A stretch of DNA of 64,000 nt from Callorhinus ursinus (lineage: Eukaryota > Chordata > Mammalia > Carnivora > Otariidae): positions 487,210 through 551,209 of the forward strand of contig NW_020313288.1 in NCBI RefSeq assembly GCF_003265705.1. The letters run 5' to 3'. Under the pieces are notes generated by a model. That model saw nothing but the letters and a program-made list of their open reading frames with translations. It made no database searches and was not told where the DNA came from. The stretch's first letter is position 1; each line of letters starts with the position of its first letter. A program made the translations under genes and the position numbers. Positions 35,001 through 46,670 of the stretch are shown piece after piece.

Positions 35001-35750
35001 CTGCTTCTATCCCTCATCAGTATTGAAATTTTAACAACATGAAATCTTCCAGTCCACGAACATGGATGTCTTTCCATTTACGTGCTCTTTAATTTCTTTC
35101 AGCAGTGTTTTGTGGTTTTTATTGTACAATTCTTTTACCTCCTTGGTTAGTTAATTCCTAAGTATTTTATTATTTTTGATGCTATTGTAAGTAGATTTAT
35201 TTTCTTAATTTGTTTTTACTTTGTTCATTGTTAGTGTATAGAAATGCAATTGACTTTTGGTGTTGATTTTTGTATCCCATAACTTTGCTATTTTATTTAT
35301 TCTAACCGTTTGTGTGTGCGTGTGTGTGTGTGCGCGTGTGTGTGTGGCGTCTGAAGATTTTCTACATATGAGGTTTTCATCTGCTAACAGATAATTTTAC
35401 TTTTTCCTTTCCAATTTAGATGCCTCCTTTCTTTTCTTTTTCTTGCCTAGCGCTCTGGCCACAACTTCCAGCGCTATGTTACATGGAAGTGGTGAGAGGC
35501 ATCCCTGCCTTGTTGCTGATCTTAGAGGAAGAGGGCTCAGTCTTTCACCATTGAGTGTGATGTTGGCTGTGGGTTTTCCATATGTGGCTTTTATTATGTT
35601 GAGGTAGTTTCCTTCTGTTTCTAGTTTGCTGAGTGGGTTTTTTTTTTTTTTTTTTTTAATCACAGAAGGATGTTGAATTGTGTCCAATGCTCTTTTCTGC
35701 ATTTATTGAGATGATCATGTGATTTTTATTTTCTTTAATATTGCTACACC
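35001..35750 (-). pseudogene. L1 ORF2 reverse-transcriptase fragment, antisense
   Basis: On the minus strand, positions 35702-35397 keep a readable 101-codon stretch. It includes EGNYLNIIKATYGKPTANI and LRSATRQGCLSP, the palm region of L1 reverse transcriptase. A frame change after RQGC breaks it, along with a T-rich insertion at 35638-35657 and a (GT)n block at 35311-35346. It is a dead copy. Confidence 0.85.
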
Positions 35751-35794
35751 TCAGATCATTTTATACTTAGGAAAAAAGTATTTAATGATAACCT

Positions 35795-35937
35795 AGGCCA
35801 GGGGCTGTGTAGCCCCCATGATCCTCACATGGCCCCACAAAGGGGTAGGTCCCATTGTACAGGTGGGAAAATGAAATATGAGGGAAGTTAACCTGCCCAA
35901 GATTCCACAGCTAGGATGGGGGAGCGCCCAGAGTGGT
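35795..35937 (-). repeat. MIR
   Basis: GTCCCATTGTACAGGTGGGA, AAATGAAATATGAGGGAAGT, CCTGCCCAAGATTCCACAGC: reversed MIR core. Confidence 0.7.
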
Positions 35938-36229
35938 CTGCTCTCATCTTACTCTGAGTTTGGCCTTCATTCTTTTTCTTTTGCTTTTCCGTGGTACTTA
36001 AATTTGTATGTGTTTGTTTGTCTCAGGTCTATCTCTCCCACTAGAATGTCAGCTCTCGAGGGCAGCACCCCGTCAGTCATGCTCTCTGCTCTGTCCTGGC
36101 CTGCAGCACAGAGATGACACTGGGTAAATATTTGTGGAATGAGTGACTAAATGGACGGACCAGACGGATTCTGGAGGGGCAGCTGTGTGCGTCAAGAAGC
36201 CTTGTGACACGACCAGCAACCCCTCCCCC

Positions 36230-37175
36230 CTTTTTAAAAACTGAGGTGAAATCCGTAGAACAGAAAATTAACCAGTTTCAGATGAACAATTCAGTGGCGT
36301 TTTAGTGCATTCACAGTGTTACACAATCACCACCTGTATCTAGTCCCAACATATTTTCTTCAGCCCGCAAGGGAAGCCTGTCCCCAGTGAGCAGTTGCTC
36401 CTCACGTGACCTTTGGTGTCTGGCTCCTTGCACTTGCTGGAACAGGTACTGTAACCTGTATCGGAACGCTGGTCTTGTTCACGGTTGAATAACATTCCGC
36501 AGCGTGGCCGTGTCCCAGGTTGTCTCCTCATTCATCCGCTGATGGACATGTGAGCTATGGGCAGTTCTAGGCTGTCGTCAGTTGTCTGCTGCCATGAACA
36601 CGTATGTGCGTGTGCTTGTTTGAACACCAGTTTTCTGTTCCTTTGGGTAGATACCTAGTGGAGTCGCTGTGTCATATGGTGTTTCTCTTTAGCTTTTTCT
36701 TTTTCTTTTTCTCTTTTTTTACGTCATTTCCATGCCCAGCGTGGGGCTTGAACTCACGACCCCGAGATGAAGAGTCGCACGCTCTTCCAACTGAGCCAGC
36801 TGGGCGTCCCAGTGTTTAACTTTTTAAAGGACCACCAACCTGTTTTCCACAGTTGCTGCATCATTTTACCTTCCCACCAGCAGTGTGTGAGGGTTCCAGT
36901 TTTCTCTGCATCCTTGCCAGCACTTCCTTCCTTTTTTAACTTAATAGTTTTTCCGATCATGGCCATCCTAGTGGGTATGAAGTGTGAAGTGGTATCTCAT
37001 TGTGGTTTTGAATTGCATTTTCCAAAGTGACCAATGAGGCCAGGAGTCTTTTCGTGTGCTGGTTGGCCAGTTGCAGATCTTCTTTGAGGAAAGATGTATT
37101 CAAGTCTTTTGCCCATCTTTTAATGTGTTTTTGTTGTTGAGTTGTAAGAGTTTTGTATGAATTCTGGCTAGGTCC
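36230..37175 (-). repeat. L1 3'-end fragment, antisense, with a tRNA-type insertion
   Basis: CTGAGGTGAAATCCGTAGAA through TTGGGTAGATACCTAGTGGA, then GGTATCTCATTGTGGTTTTG. It is interrupted at about 36692-36811 by a tRNA-Lys-like retroposon. Confidence 0.8.
36734..36805 (-). pseudogene. tRNA-Lys(CTT)-like retroposon
   Basis: Read on the minus strand, 72 nt fold as a tRNA. There is a perfect 7-bp acceptor stem (GCCCAGC/GCTGGGC), a 4-bp D stem (GCTC/GAGC), and a 7-nt anticodon loop CTCTTCA with anticodon CTT. The anticodon stem has one mismatch, and the T arm (loop TTCAAGC) has one. The A box TGGCTCAGTTGG is perfect. An A-rich tail follows, and it sits inside L1, so it is a retroposed SINE-like copy rather than a working tRNA gene. 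Confidence 0.7.
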
Positions 37176-37541
37176 CTGTCTTTAAACGCTGACAGCAAAA
37201 GCATGTTATTGGGCAGAATGAATGGACAACGTGAACATCCCCGAGTTGGGAGCTCAAGGTCATCATCTAGGGGGATCCAGACGGTTACCCTCTGATCCCA
37301 TGTTGACCTAGAAGCCTGTATGAGCTGTGGCTGATTTATTCCTGTGGAAAGTGAACTCTAGAGCATTGGGAGTGGCCTGGGAGAGCATGCTCGGGCCGCC
37401 CCAGGACAAGGCAGTGTGTTTAGGACAGGTGAATCGGTTCCTGGGTGTCCTAGGACCAATCAAGTGAGCAGTTTTGCTGAAATTCTCCCTTTATATCTGT
37501 ATGTTGTCTTGGAAGTGGCCAGATGCATTTGAAGCCCTTCT

Positions 37542-37734
37542 CTCTCTTTCTCTTTTTTTTTAAGATTTTATATATTTACTTGACAGAGAGAGTGCAAGAC
37601 AGCACAAGCAGGGGGAGTGGCAGGCAGAGGGAGACGCAGGCTCCCCGCTGAGCAGAGAGCCCAATTCAGGACTCGATCCCGACTCCAGGATCGTGACCTG
37701 AGCCAAAGGCAGGTGCTTAACTGACTGGCCCCAA
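37542..37734 (-). repeat. Can-SINE
   Basis: The body is clear although the head is degraded (CTGACTGGCCCC). Target duplication GAAGCCCTTCT at 37531-37541 and 37735-37745. Confidence 0.9.
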
Positions 37735-38164
37735 GAAGCCCTTCTTGTTTCAGTGTGTGAATTACATTTCATACAGTGGCTATCCAGTAGAAATATATAA
37801 GCCCCCTATGTAATTAAATTGTTTTTAGTAGCCACATTAAAAAGGTCAAACAAGAATCAGGTGAAATTAATTTTAATTATGTAACTTAGCCCACTATATC
37901 TAAAACATTATCATCTCAACATTAATCAGTATTTTTGAATTCCTGAGATATTTTGTATTCTTTTTTCATACTAAATCTTGGAAATTTGGTATGTGTATTA
38001 CACGTACTGAATCATGTCAATTTTGACACGAAATTTTTTCAAAGTCTTGACCTATATTTAGATTCCATGAAATTCACATTCGAAGAAAGGAGTAAATTCA
38101 CAAACTCAGGTTGCTCCAGATGTACATGAAGGTCTTTCACTAGCAGCCGAGTATGGACTGTCTC

Positions 38165-39130
38165 ATGGTCCAGGATTTTTTTTTTTTGTAACTTTTAATT
38201 TTGAAATAATTTTAGAAACACAGAAGAATTCAGAGATTGTAGAGTCCTCATGTTCTCCACACCCTGCTTCCCTAATGTTTATCTTTCCCATGACTACGGC
38301 ACACGGTATTAATTTGGATTGGTAGACTCTATTAACAGACTTGGGATTTCCCTGTTTTCTAGTGTTCTTTTTCTGTTCTGGGATCTACTTCAGGATCCTG
38401 CGGTGCATTTAGCATCATGTCTCTTTTGCCTCCTTTCGTCTGTGATGGTTTCTCTGCTTTTCCTTGCCTTTTCTGACCTTGACGTTTTAAAAATACTCTA
38501 GCCACGCATTTTGAAGAATGCCCCTCAAATTGGGTTTGTTTGGTGTTTTCTCATGATTGCATGGGGTTGCAGATTTTGGTAAGAAGACCACAGAGGTGAA
38601 GAGCACCCCCCCCCATTATATCGTACCAGGGAGGACCTGATATAAACTTGACTTATTACTGGGAATGTTAACCTCGATCCCTTTGTTAAGGTGCTGTCAG
38701 TCTTCCCTGCTGTAGTTACTGTCTCTTTCCATACTCTGCTAGTTATTAGAAGCGAGTCAAGTCCAGTCCACACTCAGGCAGAGAGAAATTAAGCTCCACA
38801 TCCTGGTAGGTATCATTCAAACCACCATGGTAACTAGTATCTATTTGGAGGCTAGTTTTAGCAGTCCATCAGTGGTGTTCTGTGCCGATCTGTTTCCTTC
38901 ATTTCTTTCATTATTCATTGGAATTTTTCTGTAAGCAAGTGTTGTCCTTTCTCCCCCATCTATGTACTCGTTCACTCATTTATTTATATCAGTATGGATT
39001 CATGGATATTTGTTTTTTTCCTTTGCATTATAATCTAGTCCTATTATTATTTTCAAACTGTTCTCACTCTGGCCAATGGGACCTCCCTCGGGCGGGCCCT
39101 GTGCTTTTTTGTTACGTTCCCATGGTTTTT
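38165..39130 (-). repeat. Old L1 (3'UTR-type) fragment, antisense
   Basis: GTGATGGTTTCTCTGCTTTT, TCTCATGATTGCATGGGGTT, CACAGAGGTGAAGAGC and ATATCAGTATGGATTCATGG match long antisense L1M text from memory. Confidence 0.65.
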
Positions 39131-39349
39131 GGGGTCCTTCCCTCATTTTCAGGCACCACAGGGTGCTCAGGCTCGTCTTGGGTTTCCCTGCCCCAGCCCT
39201 AGAATCGGCCATGTCTACAGGGGCCCTGCTCTCTGTTATTAAAAAGTGGGACTGAAAGCCAGGGTCTGGGAGTGAAGTGTGCTTTTGCTCCTGGGGCATC
39301 ACTGCATTTGGGCCTCCTGTGACAGACCTGGGGATTATGTGCACATATC

Positions 39350-39676
39350 CAGTTGACCCTTGAACGGCACGGGTTTGAACCGTGTGGGTCCACTTAGATG
39401 TGGGTTTTTTTTTTTTGGATAAACACGGTTCAGGACTGTAAATGTATTTTTTCTTCCTTATGATTTTTTTTTTTAAATAACGTTTTCTTTTCTCCAGCTT
39501 ACTTTATTGTTAAAGAACACAGTATCTGATAATATAACATTGGTCAACCAGTAGGCTATTAGTCGTTAAATTTTGTGGGGGGGGGGAGTCAGAGGTTTAT
39601 ATGCAGATTTTTGACTGCTGGGGGAGCTGCGGGGAGATAGGTAGCCCTAAGCCCTGCCCTGGTCAAGGGTCACCTG
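39350..39676. repeat. MER2-type (TcMar-Tigger) nonautonomous DNA transposon, internally deleted
   Basis: The left end CAGTTGACCCTTGAACGGCA and right end GGTCAAGGGTCACCTG form imperfect terminal inverted repeats. Inside are GACTGTAAATGTATTTTTTC and TATATGCAGATTTTTGACTG. About 327 bp remain of a longer family consensus. Confidence 0.75.
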
Positions 39677-40139
39677 TGCTCACCGCCTCCGCCTGCATGT
39701 TACTTCTGTGTCCGTCTGTCGGCACGTAGATCACAGTAACCATCAGCTCATACCGATGCCTGCACCAGCAAGCCTTTTCTAGCATTCCTCCCTCCATTGC
39801 TTAGTTTAACTTTCTCTGAGGGGAGAAACCTGACCCTCACTATCTATAATATATTCGCTTATTGTTGAACTCCAGTGGACTGGGAAAGTAGTTTACGAAT
39901 TGCTGACCAGTACTCCTGGGAGAAGTAAATTTACCAGCTGGGGTACAGTGACTGTGTGTAGTTTTTTTTTTTTGGTCTTGGGCCTTCGGGTGTCTGGCTG
40001 AAACACAGCTTCTTCGCTAGGTCATATGTGACAGCTCTGTCCCTCCATCTTGTTGGTGTGGTTACGTCTGCATGTGTAGTATGGTTAGATTCATTCGTCA
40101 CGGTCTACATTCCATCTTGGACCCCTCCTCCTGCCCGTC

Positions 40140-40585
40140 TGGTTATTATTATTATTGTTTTGGTTTGTTTTCAGTGAAATTCACTCTGGGTTTTGACATG
40201 CGGTCGTGCATCCGCCACAACAGTGCAGTGCAGAGCAGTTCCAGCCTCCCCCCGATCCCCTCCCGCTGTCCTTTTGAAGCCAGTCCCCATCCCCCCTCGT
40301 CCCTTGTAAGCACTCATCTGTTTCCCATCCCTGTAGTCTGGCCTCTTCCAGATTGTCATAGAAATGGAACCACACAGCGTGCAGCCCTTTGTCTATACAG
40401 AATGCGCTGGAGATTCATCCGTGTCGTTGCCTGAACGTGGGGCTCGTTCCTCTTTATCATGTGGCTGCGCTGCGCTTTGTTTACCCGTTTGTGGCGTGAA
40501 GGACATTGCAGTTGTTTCCGGTTCTGGGTGATTATGAATAAAGTTGCCCTAAACATTCCCATGCCCGTTTTTGTGTGAACGTAAG
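40140..40585 (-). repeat. L1 3'-end fragment, antisense
   Basis: GTCATAGAAATGGAACCACA, GGAGATTCATCCGTGTCGTT and GATTATGAATAAAGTTGCCC are antisense L1 terminal text. Confidence 0.75.
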
Positions 40586-40774
40586 TTTTCAGTTCACGTG
40601 CGTAATGATCCCCGGTGGTGTGGGGTCGCTGGTCGCGCGGAGCGGGAGTGTTTGGCTTTGTAAGGCGTACCAGCAGCCAGCTGTCCGCGGTGCCCCGCGT
40701 GCCGGCCTGCACTCGGCTCGGCTGCTTGTCTCCGCGTGCTTTTCTCAGGGACTTGGGTAGTCGTAGCTCTCTTG

Positions 40775-41700
40775 TTTAAAAAGTAGCTTTATGGAGCTAT
40801 AATTCACATGCCATATAATTCATCCACTGAAAGTGTACATTCCACTGGTTTTTAGCATATTCGGAGTTGGGCAACCATCACCACTAATTCCAGAACATTC
40901 CCTCACCCACAAAGAAACTGTCTGCATTAGCAGTCACTCGTCATCCTCCCTCCCTCTAGTCCCTCACAACCACTCATCTACTTTTCGGCTATAGATTGGC
41001 CTGTTCTGAACCTTTCATATAAATGGCACCGTACAGTCTGTGGCCTCTTCTGACTGGCATCTTTTATTCAGCATGATGTCTCCAGAATTCATCTGTGTTG
41101 CAGCACACATCAGTATTTCATTCCTCTTTATGGCTGGATGTATTCCATCGATGGAGGGGACCACATTTTGTTGATCTGTTTGTCATTTGAGGCGTTGTTT
41201 TCTGCTATTAGCGATTTTGTGTACAGGTTTTCGTGTGCATAGATGTTTTCACTTCTTTGGGGCAAATCCATAGGAGTGGAATTGCTGGATCATATGGTAA
41301 TTCTAGGTTTCATTTTTTGAGGAACTGCCGTACTTCTTGCCATAGCAACTGCACCATTTTACCTTCCCACCAGCAGCGCACGGGTCCCAAAGCCTCTCCA
41401 CATCCTCACCTTCACTTCCTGTCTTTCTGATTCTAGCCGTCCTAGTGGTTGTGACCTAGTACCCCTAAACCCGAATCTGAATCCCTAAATCTAAATCATT
41501 AGGTTTTGATTTGCGTTAACTCACTGGCTGATGACACTCAGCATCTTTTCATGTGTTTGTTTGCAATTCATATATTTCCTTTGGTGAAGTGTTCGGAAGT
41601 TTAGAGGTTGTTTTTTTGTTGTTGTTATTTGGGTTGTTTTCTTATTGTTGGGTTTTAAGAGTTCTTAATATACTTTGGATACAAGTGTCTTTATCTTAGT
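40775..41700 (-). repeat. L1 3'-end fragment, antisense
   Basis: GCTTTATGGAGCTATAATTC, CAACCATCACCACTAATTCC, CATAGGAGTGGAATTGCTGG, ACCTTCCCACCAGCAGCGCA, TCTTAATATACTTTGGATAC. Confidence 0.85.
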
Positions 41701-41852
41701 ACTGCCAGGGTATTATGGGGGACTCATTCAGAAAGAGCTGGGGAATGTGTAGGGAAAGACTTCCCTTAGGAAGCCACGTTTACTCTGAGAGTCGCGGGTG
41801 GGTGGGGGTTGATGGGGTGGAGAGTACCAGAAGACACTTTTCCAGATGAAAG

Positions 41853-42254
41853 TGTTGCAGGATTTTTTTTCTCCATTGGTGCCCGTGGTTCTTGGTCACG
41901 CCACTTTGAAGAATGAAGAGGTAGACCAGACAGAGTGGTGGGCGGCAAAGCAAGGTTTATTGAGCCATAGCAAAGTGATAGTACAAAGCTCCCAAGGAGG
42001 GAGGGGACCTGATGGAGTTACCACCAGTTTCAAAGTCTAGGGGTTTTTATGGGCTTGTTGGCAAGGGCTGTTTTAATCTGATCAACCCTCCCTGCGCCTG
42101 TCATCCAATCAGATTTTTGTCACCTATCTATCATATGGGAAAGGGTGGAGGAGTCTTTCCAGGGTGGTGTAAAATCCTCCTTAGGGTGGTTTCCTCCTAG
42201 GGCGGGAGGGGGGGCCTTGTCCATGCCTGCCTGCCTTCCAACTATCCTTCATCA
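41853..42254 (-). repeat. Solo ERV LTR (class I-like), antisense
   Basis: 402 bp, TG...CA ended, with a perfect 4-bp target duplication AAAG (41849-41852 and 42255-42258), as expected for class I endogenous retroviruses. On the minus strand it has a TATA-like ATAAAAA (42050-42044) and an AATAAA signal (41961-41956). No internal viral genes flank it, so it is a solo LTR left by recombination. It lies antisense inside intron 3. Confidence 0.8.
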
Positions 42255-43154
42255 AAAGCAGCTGCACTGTGGAGGTGGAGAATCAGGGGCACTTGGATTC
42301 TGAAGGGAGGCTGGGTGGTTGGCAGGGCAGCTCAACCCAGGCACATCAGGAAGCCATTGGAGTGTGCCAGCTGGCGGGAGTGGTGCCACTTTCTTCGTAA
42401 AAAGCCCTCTCAGGCCTGTGTGTGGGGAGTGGGTGTGCGGTTAGACCCTCAGTGAAGGATCGAGCCCTCTCATGCCTCTGGGTTCATCTGCCTCTGGTCA
42501 AGGCTCCAGAGTGCTCAGCAGAGTACCCATCTCATGCCCGTCCCAGAGTGTGTTGTGGCAGGGTCACATTACAGAGCAGATCTGCGTCCATGTTGCCCAG
42601 AAGTAATTCAGTGGCTGCCAAACAGGAAGTACTTGTCTGTGTCCCAGATGGGGGGTGGGGCTGGGGAACTGGGGCCCTGAAGTGTCCACATGGGAGGGAG
42701 ACTCCAGGGCTTGGTCTTGGGCATGGTGAGCAGGTGTGGGGGATGGACCTGGTGGGGGGGGGGCCGCTGCCCCTCCCTGAGCGTGTGACCCCTGAGGACG
42801 TGACCTTTGCCCTTCCCTCCCACCCCTCCCTGGGCTAGGACCAGCTCTTGGCGGCTTCCTTCAATTTTGCGAGTTGGTGACCCCATGATTTACCTGTGTT
42901 CACGGCACATTGACCTTGGCTTGGAGTTGCTGTTTTGGTTTGGTTTTGAGTCATTCGCTGAGGCTGGCAGCTGGACTCAGTAGTTGTTCTAGATGTAAGG
43001 CATCGTTTGATGTGACTTCATTTTCCTTGGGAATCCTCGTAGGTCTGATTTTTTTCTTTTTCAAAGTCAAGCTGGTTCCTCTTTGTCCCAAGTTTCTGGC
43101 TTGGGGTGATTGGCAAACCCGAGAGGAGAGAAGGCAATCAGCTGTGAAATGGTT

Positions 43155-43360
43155 TTCTTTTTTTTTTTTTTTTTTTTAAAGATTTTATTTATTTGAGAGA
43201 GAGAGAATGAGAGATAGAGAGCATGAGAGGAAAGAGGGTCAGAGGGAGAAGCAGACTCCCTGCTGAGCAGGGAGCCCGATGCGGGACTCCATCCTGGGAC
43301 TCCAGGATCATGACCTGAGCCGAAGGCAGTCGCTTAACCAACTGAGCCACCCAGGCGCCC
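43155..43360 (-). repeat. Can-SINE
   Basis: T-run then AAAGATTTTATTTATTTGAG, ending GAGCCACCCAGGCGCCC. Target duplication GTGAAATGGTT at 43144-43154 and 43361-43371. Confidence 0.95.
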
Positions 43361-45039
43361 GTGAAATGGTTCTCTACACTCTCCTTTCTCCTGCAGCACC
43401 TGCCTGGGCCAGAGGCGCCGCCTGCGCCCTGTAGGTGTTTGTCAGGGAGTCACTGCTGGCCTGGGCTCATTTTGGTGTTGAACTTGCAGCTCGACTGTTT
43501 CATGGTGAGATGTACCATCGATGTAATAACACACTCTGGGAGGAGGAAAAACCTATCAGGTGTGCACGCTGACTTTAAGAGATAGCCCAATTTTCAGAAC
43601 TGGTCAAGTGTAAACAAGTTCATTTTGGTTATTTGCTGCTAATATGAGACATCCTCCCTGCCCTCCACCCCCACCCCCTATAACAAGCTATTATTGGACA
43701 GTGAGCCCCAGCCATCACTAACTCTCCGTGGCTTTACTCAAATGCTATTATCTGAGGTCAGAGGAAGGGCTTTTTGGTACATTTTATTAGGAAGTTTGCG
43801 TGGTTTTATTTGGAAGGGTTTTTTGGTTTTGTTTTAAAGTAAGTTAAAACAGCCCTTGCCAGCTTCCGAGCCATAAGCCCTCAGAGGCATCTTCTCGGAC
43901 ACATCCTGGCTGACTTGTGTTCTGTGGAAATAACCATGTAGACAATGTGGTAGGATTGGCAACAAGCTGGTGGGGGTCCCAGGGCCACCTAATCCTGCGC
44001 TCTTCTGCTCCCTCCCCCCCACCCAGTGGAAAGGGCCCTGGCCTGCGAAGACCCTCTCCCTTGGGCAGGGCGGGGCTATTCCCACCTGCCCTCAGTTTAA
44101 ATTGAGACTTGGTGTGTAACAGCCGGCCTTGAGTGATTGGGTGGGGAACTCACATTCTCCCCTCCCAGCTTGCCCCCCTTCTAGGGTCACCATCATCTCG
44201 GCCCTTTGCCCATTCGTGGGTCAGCTTTTGGGGGCTCCACAGAGCTCAGGAGGCAGGCAGCCCTCTGCGGAGCTGGCTGCTGGCGACTCCTGTGCGCAGG
44301 GACAGTTGGCCAGTTGATGCCACCCAAGGGCCCAGCCTCACGGGGCGGGCCGGGGGGGCCAAGGAGCCAGAGCAGGAGGGACATTGTGCTGGTAGACCAA
44401 CCCAGGGAAAGGTCGGGGGCTGCCGGCTTGTGACAGGCCGTGTGAATGCCAGCCCGCTATGCAGCTAGGATTGTCTTTCCCTGTAGTGGCCCTTCTGTTC
44501 CTCCGTGGGGGACTCCAGAAGCACCTCTGTTTCTTAGAGGGTGGTGTCTAGAGCAGCACAGAGAAGCACCTCGAAAGAGCAAATGTGTGTGAGAAGAGGC
44601 TCAGCCTGACCCCAGGATGCTGGGAGGGACAGTCTACCCTCCAGCTTGGCTCCCTAACCAGTGCTGCCTTCTGGGCTCCTGGAGAAGGGGATGGAAGAAC
44701 TGGCCTGGAGTCACCTTCCCTGAGAATCTTTCCTGACTGATTAATGCATTTCCTGTAAAGATGGGAATCATGTAACTGAGTCATTCGTACTGTCACCCCC
44801 CAAAGTGAGGGAGGGGTGCAGATGAGTAGGATCGGGCAGGCTGTAATGTCAACATTAGCCCACCCCTGTGCTCACTCGGGGCCAAGCTCTGGGCTCATAC
44901 GGCCTCTGTTCTGACTTTGAGAGAGGTGGTCCTGTGTTCATCATGGCAGAGCAGTTGTGGGGAGGGCAGGAGGCAGGCCCAGACTGATGCCACCTTGTTG
45001 GCCAGAGCCACAGTCTTCTCCCTCCTTCCCTTGTACACT

Positions 45040-45165
45040 CAGAACCCTGTGGTTTTGTTTCCTCCCCTCCTTGAGGCTCAGAGAGGTGGAGTGGCTTGTC
45101 CAGGGTCACACAGTGAGTCGGTGGCAAAGCTGCTTTGGCATCCAGAAGGTCTTGGACCGCAAAGC
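45040..45165 (-). repeat. MIR
   Basis: CTTGAGGCTCAGAGAGGTGG then GGCTTGTCCAGGGTCACACA is reversed MIR. Confidence 0.7.
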
Positions 45166-45349
45166 CCATGGTTTTCAGCCCACATCGCACTGTTTTCCTT
45201 AAGCCTTTTAAAGTCATTTTTCTGCGTCTAACTACAGAGGTGATGTGTGTGGGCTGCAGGGAATCGGAGTCCTCTCTCCAGGCTGTCTCCTTGAAGTAAC
45301 CACTGTAAGCAATTAGTGAAGTCCTTCTAGAAACAGTTTTTTTTGTGTG

Positions 45350-45351
45350 GG

Positions 45352-45391
<40 letters not shown>

Positions 45392-45395
45392 CAGG
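45350..45395 (+). repeat. (GT)n(GA)n compound microsatellite
   Basis: Alternating GT for about 24 nt followed by GAGA for about 18 nt. Confidence 0.9.
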
Positions 45396-45834
45396 GAGGG
45401 ACGGAGGGAGGGAGATGCATTTTTAAACAAATATCTTTGGACCTCCCACATCAGTACCCCTAACTCTACCTCGTTGTTTATGATGGCTGCGTGGCGTACC
45501 CTCTAGCTTAGACCTGCTGTCACGTCCCTGATGGGCACCTCTAGAGGCCTCTCACTTGAGGAATGCCTCAGGGACCTTCCTTGAACATCGGAGTCCTGGA
45601 AGCGGGACTTCAGGTGTGGTGGTGGGGGCTCCCCACGGTACTCCCCTTGCTCTCTTTCCCCAGGCGGTGGGCAGTCTCACTTTGCCCCAGCTGCAGGCCT
45701 GTGCCAGCGCACCGTGAGAACGGGGGCCAGATGGGGCAGGGCTGTGTCCACAGGAAGAGGAAGACGCCAGAGGCTGTGGTCCGTGGACTCGAGTGCCTGA
45801 CTCTGTTGGTTCCATGTGGCCTTGACAAATGATT

Positions 45835-45965
45835 AAATGCCACCAAACCTCAGTTTCCTCTCCTGACGTATGGTGAGAGCAGTGACGAACTCCCAGAGTA
45901 TTTGTGAGCCTGAAGGAAGGTGCTGGGTAAAGCCTGTGGTGCAGCGCCTGGCCCCGGGGAGGGCT
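45835..45965 (+). repeat. MIR
   Basis: CCTCAGTTTCCTCTCCTGAC, GTATTTGTGAGCCTGAAGGA, GTGCTGGGTAAAGCCTGTGG. Confidence 0.6.
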
Positions 45966-46329
45966 CCCTGAGTGGTGCTGGTGGCAGGGTGGCCGCTTGA
46001 AGCAGAGAGCAAAGCATTCACCAGGTGGCCCAGGAGGATCCCAGGGGACTCAGGGATGGAGGGTTTTGTTAGCCTCATCTGGGCTCCATGAGGGGCACTG
46101 TCTGTGCTCTTGTCCCCAGAACCAGGAGAGAGTCCTTTCGTAGTAGGTGGTCAGCAGATGCCCAGGGGCAGAGCTGTGAGCAGGGCTGGGTGTTAAGAGT
46201 CTGTTAATGTAGAAAACTTAAAAAATATCTGCAGAAGTAGAGACAGTAGCAGAACAGACCACAGCACAGCACTTACCCCCCACCCGAGCAGTTACGCACT
46301 TGAGTACAGTGCTATTTTCATTTCTAGCC

Positions 46330-46670
46330 CCGGGATTATTTTGAAGTAAGTCCAAGACATCCTGTTTTTTAATCTGTAAATATTTCAGTCTGTGTCTGTA
46401 AACGATAAGACTCTTCTAAAAGTATCTAGCCACAATGTCATCATAGCTGGGAAGGAACAAATTAACAATTCTTAATATCAAATATCCAGTAATGTCAGTT
46501 TTTTTTATTATCACGTGTATATATATATATATACACATATATATATATTTTAATAACTTATTCAAATCAGGATTCAGGTAAGGTCGGTCCATAGTGGCTG
46601 GTTGCTGCGTTTCTTAAGCTTCTTTTAAATCTTGTCTGTCTCTCCATCTCTCTCTCTTTCTCTCCCTTGC
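46330..46670 (-). repeat. Old LINE (probably L1) fragment
   Basis: TTATTTTGAAGTAAGTCCAA, AACAAATTAACAATTCTTAA and TTTCTTAAGCTTCTTTTAAA recall antisense old L1 text. A (TA)n palindrome lies inside it. Confidence 0.4.
46515..46549. repeat. (TA)n with 22-bp perfect palindrome
   Basis: 46515-46536 reads the same on both strands (GTGT, alternating TA, then ACAC), followed by CATATATATATAT. It could extrude a cruciform. Confidence 0.85.

Noticed and set aside
41455..41500. Telomere-like CCCTAAA text
   Set aside because: Only a few degenerate units within old L1 flank, too short to call an interstitial telomere.
2046..43360. tRNA-Lys-like heads of Can-SINEs as tRNA genes
   Set aside because: Acceptor stems are lost and each head is followed by a SINE body and poly(A), with target duplications. 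They are retroposons.
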